A stretch of DNA of 27,528 nt, taken from NCBI GenBank assembly GCA_023388835.1, contig JAEWFK010000165.1, forward strand, positions 1 through 27,528, written 5' to 3'. The position numbers were made by a program, and so were the translations under genes. Positions 23,736 to 27,528 of the stretch are shown piece by piece. Within the stretch, counting starts at the first letter, position 1. The number at the start of each line of letters is the position of its first letter. The stretch comes from Pseudomonadota bacterium (GTDB taxonomy: Bacteria > Pseudomonadota > Gammaproteobacteria > Burkholderiales > Burkholderiaceae_B). The notes under the pieces were generated by a model that had not been told where the DNA came from, made no database searches, and was given only the letters and a program-made list of their open reading frames with translations.

Positions 23736-23743
23736 GATGGAAT

Positions 23744-23748
23744 CCTCC
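23744..23748 (-). promoter_or_regulatory. Shine-Dalgarno GGAGG that sets the PHP-gene start
   Basis: The only strong ribosome-binding site near this gene. Its spacing points to ATT 23735 (8 nt) or ATC 23738 (5 nt), not to ATG 23705 (38 nt). Confidence 0.75.
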
Positions 23749-23756
23749 GGTGAACT

Positions 23757-24746
23757 TCAGGCGACAGGGGAAACAGGCGCTCCAGTTTCCTTGCCCAGCC
23801 CTTCCAGCAGAAAGCCTGCAACGGCATCGAGCTGATCTGGGCTACGCAATGTCGGCGCATGGCCGACTCCCTGCAAGGTCAACCCCCGCGCCAGCACGTT
23901 CTGTCGCTGCATTTCCTGCAGGCTTTGCGCCGTGAGCAGGTCCGAGGTCTCGCCGCGCAATATCAGCACAGGCTCGCACAAGCTGGCATAGCCCTGCCAG
24001 AGCACGCCTTCCGCTCCTTTGAGGACGGCGGCGTCCTGCTTTGTGATCGGTTCGGCGATGCGCAGGTCGTAGTGCTTGACCCACTGCCCGTTCCGATCAT
24101 TGAAGACGTGCCGGGTCAGGTCCTGCCACCCCGCGTCGTCGTGCGGGCCGAAGCCTTCCGAGACGTTCTTTACATATTCGATCGCCTGCTCGAAGCTGTC
24201 AAATGTCTCGGGTCGACCGACATAGTCTGCAATACGCGCGAGGCCGCTGGCATTGAGGCTGGGTCCGATGTCATTGAGCACCACCCGGCCCAGACCGAGC
24301 GTCTGCGATGCGTCCAGGCCGAACTCGCCACGGGGGGGACGCATGGTCGCCGACACCGCCAGGCCGGCTGCCAGCCCCATGCCGATCAGCCCGCCCATCG
24401 ACGTACCCACCCAGTCCAACCGTGAGGGGTTCAACCTTGCAATGAGGACAAGCATGTCGGCCACATATTGCGGAATGACGTAGTGCTTGGGGTCGATCAA
24501 CCAATCGGAGCGGCCGCGGCCAACGATATCCGGACACACGACACGATAGTGCGCGGCCATGCGCGCCGCCAGGGGATCGAAGTCGCGACCGTTGCGGGTG
24601 AGCCCGTGTACGCAAAGCAGCACCTGATCGTTATCGGGATCGCCCCATTCCCAGTAGGCCATGCGATGCATGCCGGCCGGACTGGCGCACATGACGTAGG
24701 AAAGGCGAGGAGCCTGCATCGAAGACGGCTGCTGGAAGTCGCTCAT
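23757..24746 (-). CDS. Alpha/beta-fold hydrolase
   Basis: The 329-residue cytosolic protein has the oxyanion-hole region CVHGLTRNGRDFD, the nucleophile elbow GTSMGG (S116), an acid in GETSDLLT (about D270) and the late histidine in GVGHAPTL. This is a complete Ser-Asp-His triad. Close relatives in Burkholderiales are annotated only as alpha/beta hydrolases, and the substrate is unknown. GAGGG lies a few bases before ATG 24746. It lies between lpd (42 bp upstream) and the PHP gene (about 20 bp downstream) on the same strand, so one transcript may join the bkd genes with the PHP and greB genes. Confidence 0.92.
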   Translation of the reverse strand: MSDFQQPSSMQAPRLSYVMCASPAGMHRMAYWEWGDPDNDQVLLCVHGLTRNGRDFDPLAARMAAHYRVVCPDIVGRGRSDWLIDPKHYVIPQYVADMLVLIARLNPSRLDWVGTSMGGLIGMGLAAGLAVSATMRPPRGEFGLDASQTLGLGRVVLNDIGPSLNASGLARIADYVGRPETFDSFEQAIEYVKNVSEGFGPHDDAGWQDLTRHVFNDRNGQWVKHYDLRIAEPITKQDAAVLKGAEGVLWQGYASLCEPVLILRGETSDLLTAQSLQEMQRQNVLARGLTLQGVGHAPTLRSPDQLDAVAGFLLEGLGKETGAPVSPVA

Positions 24747-24788
24747 TGCACCCTCTGTGAAGATGGAAACAGGCTTCCGATTGTAGTC

Positions 24789-26198
24789 TCAGCCATGCAG
24801 TCCCTGTCCCAGCGCTTTCAGGGCCGCTTCCTGTACGGCTTCCGAGAGCGTAGGGTGCGCATGGATGGTACCGGCGACGTCTTCAAGCCTGGCGCACATC
24901 TCGATGGACTGCGTGAAGGCGGCGGCCAGTTCAGAGACATTCGGCCCTACGGCCTGCCACCCCAGGATGCGGTGATCGTCCCCCCGGGCCACCACGCGCA
25001 CAAAGCCTTCGGTCGCGTCCAGCGTCAGCGCCCGGCCGTTGCCGGAGAACGGGAAGGATGCTTCAATAATTTCGCCTTCCTTGGCCCGGGCTTCGTCCGG
25101 CAGCAGACCGGCCACGACGACTTCTGGGTCGCTGTAGCAGACGGACGGAATGGCGGCGGGATCGAAGCGCCGGCGCCTGCGGCCCGAGATGACTGCGGCG
25201 GCCACTTCCGCCTGAGCCATGGCGCGGTGCGCCAGCATGGGTTCGCCGGTGATATCGCCGATCGCCCAGACCTGCCGCATGGACGTGCGGCACTGCTCGT
25301 CTACCCGGATATAAGGCCCGTCCATGTCGAGCAGCAGGCGATCGATGCCGGCCTCCCGGGAAAGCGGACGGCGCCCGGCGGCGACCAGGATGCGTTCCAC
25401 TTGCACTTCGCGGCTTTCGCCCTGCGGCGACCGAAGGCGCAGGCGACCCGTGTCGGCGTCGCCCTCTTGCACCTGTGTGCCGAGCAGGACATCGACGCCA
25501 AGCTTTTGCAAGCGCCGCTGCACGGGGCGGGTGAGCGCGGCGTCCCAAGCCGGGAGAATGCGCTCCTGCGCTTCAATCAGCGTGACCTGCGCACCCAGCT
25601 TGGCGTAGGCCATGCCCAGCTCCACGCCAATATAGCCGCCGCCGACGACCGCAAGCGTGGCAGGCAAAGTATCAAGGGCGAGGGCCTCGGTAGAGGAAAC
25701 CACCCTGCCGCCAAAAGGCAGCATAGGCAGGGAGGCGGGGACGGAACCCGTGGCCAACACCAGATGCTGGCAGACGATGCGCTGGCGCTCGAGGGAATCG
25801 TCGCTCGATCCGGCTGTGTCGATCTCCACGGTCTTGCCATCGAGCACCACGGCGTCGCCGTATATGACGCGCACCCCGGCGCGCTTGAGCAAGGCTTCGA
25901 CTCCGCCCGTCAGTTGTTTCACGATGCCCTGCTTCCATTCGTTCAGGCGTGCGAGATCCAGCGCGGGAGTCTGGGAGACGATTCCCAACCTTGCCACCTG
26001 GCCGCCGGCGCCCAGCCGATGAAACTCTTCCGAGGCATGGATCAGCGCCTTGGACGGAATGCAGCCTATGTTCAGGCAGGTGCCGCCCGGCCGGGACCGT
26101 TCTACCAGCACTGTGTCCAGGCCGGCCTGCGCCGTGCGAATAGCGGCCACGTAGCCGGCGGGGCCTCCGCCGAGTATCAATACGTTCGTCGATTGCAT
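24789..26198 (-). CDS. lpdA: Dihydrolipoyl dehydrogenase (E3) of the branched-chain 2-oxo acid dehydrogenase complex
   Basis: The 469-residue flavoprotein reoxidises dihydrolipoyl groups with NAD+. It has the FAD-binding ILGGGPAGYVAAIRTAQ, the redox disulfide C41-C46 (GGTCLNIGCIPSKAL), the NAD-binding VVGGGYIGVELG, and the C-terminal HAHPTLSE with the catalytic His448/Glu453 pair. It starts 6 bp after the stop of the E2 gene, so they are in one operon, and it serves that complex rather than the pyruvate dehydrogenase complex. Its clustering with a BkdB-type E2 is the basis for naming the complex. Confidence 0.95.
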   Translation of the reverse strand: MQSTNVLILGGGPAGYVAAIRTAQAGLDTVLVERSRPGGTCLNIGCIPSKALIHASEEFHRLGAGGQVARLGIVSQTPALDLARLNEWKQGIVKQLTGGVEALLKRAGVRVIYGDAVVLDGKTVEIDTAGSSDDSLERQRIVCQHLVLATGSVPASLPMLPFGGRVVSSTEALALDTLPATLAVVGGGYIGVELGMAYAKLGAQVTLIEAQERILPAWDAALTRPVQRRLQKLGVDVLLGTQVQEGDADTGRLRLRSPQGESREVQVERILVAAGRRPLSREAGIDRLLLDMDGPYIRVDEQCRTSMRQVWAIGDITGEPMLAHRAMAQAEVAAAVISGRRRRRFDPAAIPSVCYSDPEVVVAGLLPDEARAKEGEIIEASFPFSGNGRALTLDATEGFVRVVARGDDHRILGWQAVGPNVSELAAAFTQSIEMCARLEDVAGTIHAHPTLSEAVQEAALKALGQGLHG

Positions 26199-26204
26199 GG
26201 ATGC

Positions 26205-27528
26205 TTACTCCACAAAGAGCATGGAGGGGCACTCCAGCAGGCCCCGGATGCACTGGATGAACTCGGCCGCGTGCATGCCGTCCACCACACGATGATCAAA
26301 GGAAGACGACAGATTCATCATCTTGCGGACCACGATGCCGCCTTCCATAACGACCGGCCGTTCCACGACTCGGTTTACGCCCACGATGGCCACTTCCGGG
26401 TAATTGATCACCGGCGTGGACACGATGCCCCCCAGCGCGCCCAGGCTCGTGAGCGTAATGGTGGAGCCGGAAAGCTCGTCGCGTTGAGCTGAGCCCGCGC
26501 GTACTGCGTCGGCAAGCCGACGAATTTCGCGCGCGCACGCCCAAAGATCATGGGCTTCCGCGTGGCGGAGTACCGGCACCATGAGCCCGGCGTCGGTCTG
26601 CGCAGCGACACCCAGATGGACAGCCGCGTGGCGCAACACCATCCCCCTGTCGTCGTCATAGCGAGCGTTCATCTGGGGAAAGTCGCGGATCGCCAACACC
26701 ATGGCACGCGCAAGGAAAGGCAGCAGCGTAAGCTTGCCACGCGCTTCGCCCCAACGCTCGTTCAGGCGCCGGCGCAGGGTCTCGAGTTCCGTGACGTCGA
26801 TCTCCTCGACATAGGTGAAATGCGGAATATGCCGCTTGGATTCCTGCATCTTCTGGGCGATTTTGCGTCGCAGTCCGACCACCGGCACTTCTTCCACGCC
26901 CTCGCGGCGAGCCCATCCCGGTGATGTGCCCATTGCGCTCGCAGCGCCCACGGCCGGAAACGTAGTGCCAAGCTGCGTCCAGCGGTCCAAATCATCATGA
27001 GTGATCTGGCCGGCCGGCCCCGTCGCCGTCACCGCCCGTAGATCTATGCCTTCGTCCTGTGCGCGGCGCCGCACTGCCGGCGAAGCCAGAGGCCGGGAAC
27101 GGCGAACCCCAATGGGTGGCCACTCGTTCGAAGAGGAGGCCGAAGAGGACACCGAAGAGGACACCGAAGAGGAAGCCGAAGAGGAAGCCGAAGAGGAAGC
27201 CGAAGAGGAGGCCGGAGAGGACACCGAAGAGGACACCGCGCTGGGGCCAGCCGGCTGCGCGGACGTTTCCTTCGATGCCGCCTCTGGCGTCTCCTTCGAA
27301 GTTTCCTTTTGCGTCTGCGTCGGACGCTCCGGCGATACTTTCTGAGACGATGCGCTTGCTTGGGCGCTCGGCTCGCTCGCATTGCCCGCGCCCTCGACTT
27401 CCAGCCGAATGAGCACTGAACCGACCGCCATCACTTCGCCAACGCGCCCGCCCAGTGCAAGCACCTTTCCGTGCACGGGCGATGGAACCTGCACCGTGGC
27501 CTTGTCGGTCATCACGTCGGCGATGACC
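26205..27528 (-). CDS. bkdB: Lipoamide acyltransferase (E2) of branched-chain 2-oxo acid dehydrogenase, 5' end outside window
   Basis: The reading frame continues past the right edge (VIADVMTDKATVQVPSPVHG), so the first ATG in the window is not the start. Visible parts are the lipoyl-lysine segment MTDKATV, a Ser/Ala/Val linker, and an E1/E3-binding domain (LASPAVRRRAQDEGIDL). The catalytic core has the KRHIPHFTYVEEIDVTELE stretch typical of BkdB and the active-site motif FDHRVVDG near the C-terminus. E2 transfers isobutyryl-, isovaleryl- or methylbutyryl groups to CoA in Val/Leu/Ile breakdown. The E1 genes bkdA1/A2 are expected just beyond the edge. The linker is encoded by a 12-bp tandem repeat. 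Confidence 0.94.
   Translation of the reverse strand, partial: VIADVMTDKATVQVPSPVHGKVLALGGRVGEVMAVGSVLIRLEVEGAGNASEPSAQASASSQKVSPERPTQTQKETSKETPEAASKETSAQPAGPSAVSSSVSSPASSSASSSASSSASSSVSSSVSSSASSSNEWPPIGVRRSRPLASPAVRRRAQDEGIDLRAVTATGPAGQITHDDLDRWTQLGTTFPAVGAASAMGTSPGWARREGVEEVPVVGLRRKIAQKMQESKRHIPHFTYVEEIDVTELETLRRRLNERWGEARGKLTLLPFLARAMVLAIRDFPQMNARYDDDRGMVLRHAAVHLGVAAQTDAGLMVPVLRHAEAHDLWACAREIRRLADAVRAGSAQRDELSGSTITLTSLGALGGIVSTPVINYPEVAIVGVNRVVERPVVMEGGIVVRKMMNLSSSFDHRVVDGMHAAEFIQCIRGLLECPSMLFVE
27130..27237. repeat. 12-bp tandem repeat, nine copies, in the bkdB linker
   Basis: Nine head-to-tail copies of GAAGAGGAMRCC-type units (GAAGAGGAAGCC, GAAGAGGACACC, GAAGAGGAGGCC, one GGAGAGGACACC) encode SSSA/SSSV repeats on the minus strand. 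The 12-bp period keeps the frame, so copy-number changes alter linker length by four residues each. Confidence 0.95.

Noticed and set aside
24468..26492. 674-codon open frame opposite lpd and bkdB
   Set aside because: Spans two well-supported minus-strand genes and the gaps between them; Gly/His/Arg-rich shadow.
27130..27237. Repeat array as a possible CRISPR
   Set aside because: Units are 12 bp, directly adjacent with no spacers, and in frame with bkdB.
27001..27345. Plus-strand frame with long Glu/Asp repeats
   Set aside because: It is the reverse of the bkdB Ser-rich repeat; the acidic run is a by-product of the 12-bp unit.

Overview
The window looks like chromosomal DNA of a beta-proteobacterium of the Alcaligenaceae (Bordetella, Achromobacter, Pusillimonas and relatives). 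The signs are high GC, a Bug-family (TctC) solute-binding receptor, and GuaA, GuaB, PurL, GreB and BkdB/Lpd proteins of that type. This placement rests on protein resemblance alone.

Left third (1-10278): an accessory metabolic and envelope region. It starts with the 5' part of a 7TMR-DISM membrane sensor gene cut by the window edge, divergent from a TonB-dependent receptor. A membrane diguanylate cyclase, a small Cys-rich protein and a periplasmic Cu/Zn superoxide dismutase follow. Next is a minus-strand operon (HMG-CoA-lyase-like enzyme, family III CoA transferase, Bug receptor) divergent from a LysR regulator; I read it as uptake, CoA activation and cleavage of a branched dicarboxylate such as 3-hydroxy-3-methylglutarate. 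Then come a DUF2249 protein, a small exported DUF5666 protein with an unusual structured upstream region, and a 55-residue membrane protein.

Middle (about 10.3-13.83 kb): a scar of mobile DNA lying against the 3' end of guaA. It holds an intact SulP anion transporter, a universal stress protein gene with a large internal deletion, a broken GIY-YIG nuclease fragment, an intact FitAB/VapBC toxin-antitoxin pair with a near-consensus promoter, the first 46 codons of an RP4-type TraI relaxase, the last codons of a TraJ-like protein, and the C-terminus and right inverted repeat of an IS3-family element. Only the transporter and the toxin-antitoxin pair look functional.

Right half (13.89-27.53 kb): conserved housekeeping genes, all on the minus strand except one MFS transporter. 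They are guaA and guaB (last steps of GMP synthesis), purL, greB, a PHP-domain phosphoesterase that appears to start at a rare AUU or AUC codon, an alpha/beta hydrolase, and the lpd and bkdB genes of a branched-chain 2-oxo acid dehydrogenase complex. bkdB runs off the right edge and carries a 12-bp tandem repeat encoding a Ser-rich linker.

No rRNA, tRNA or CRISPR array was seen. The points most worth following up are the guaA scar, the rare start codon, the competing inverted repeats upstream of the DUF5666 gene, and the putative HMG-utilisation operon.
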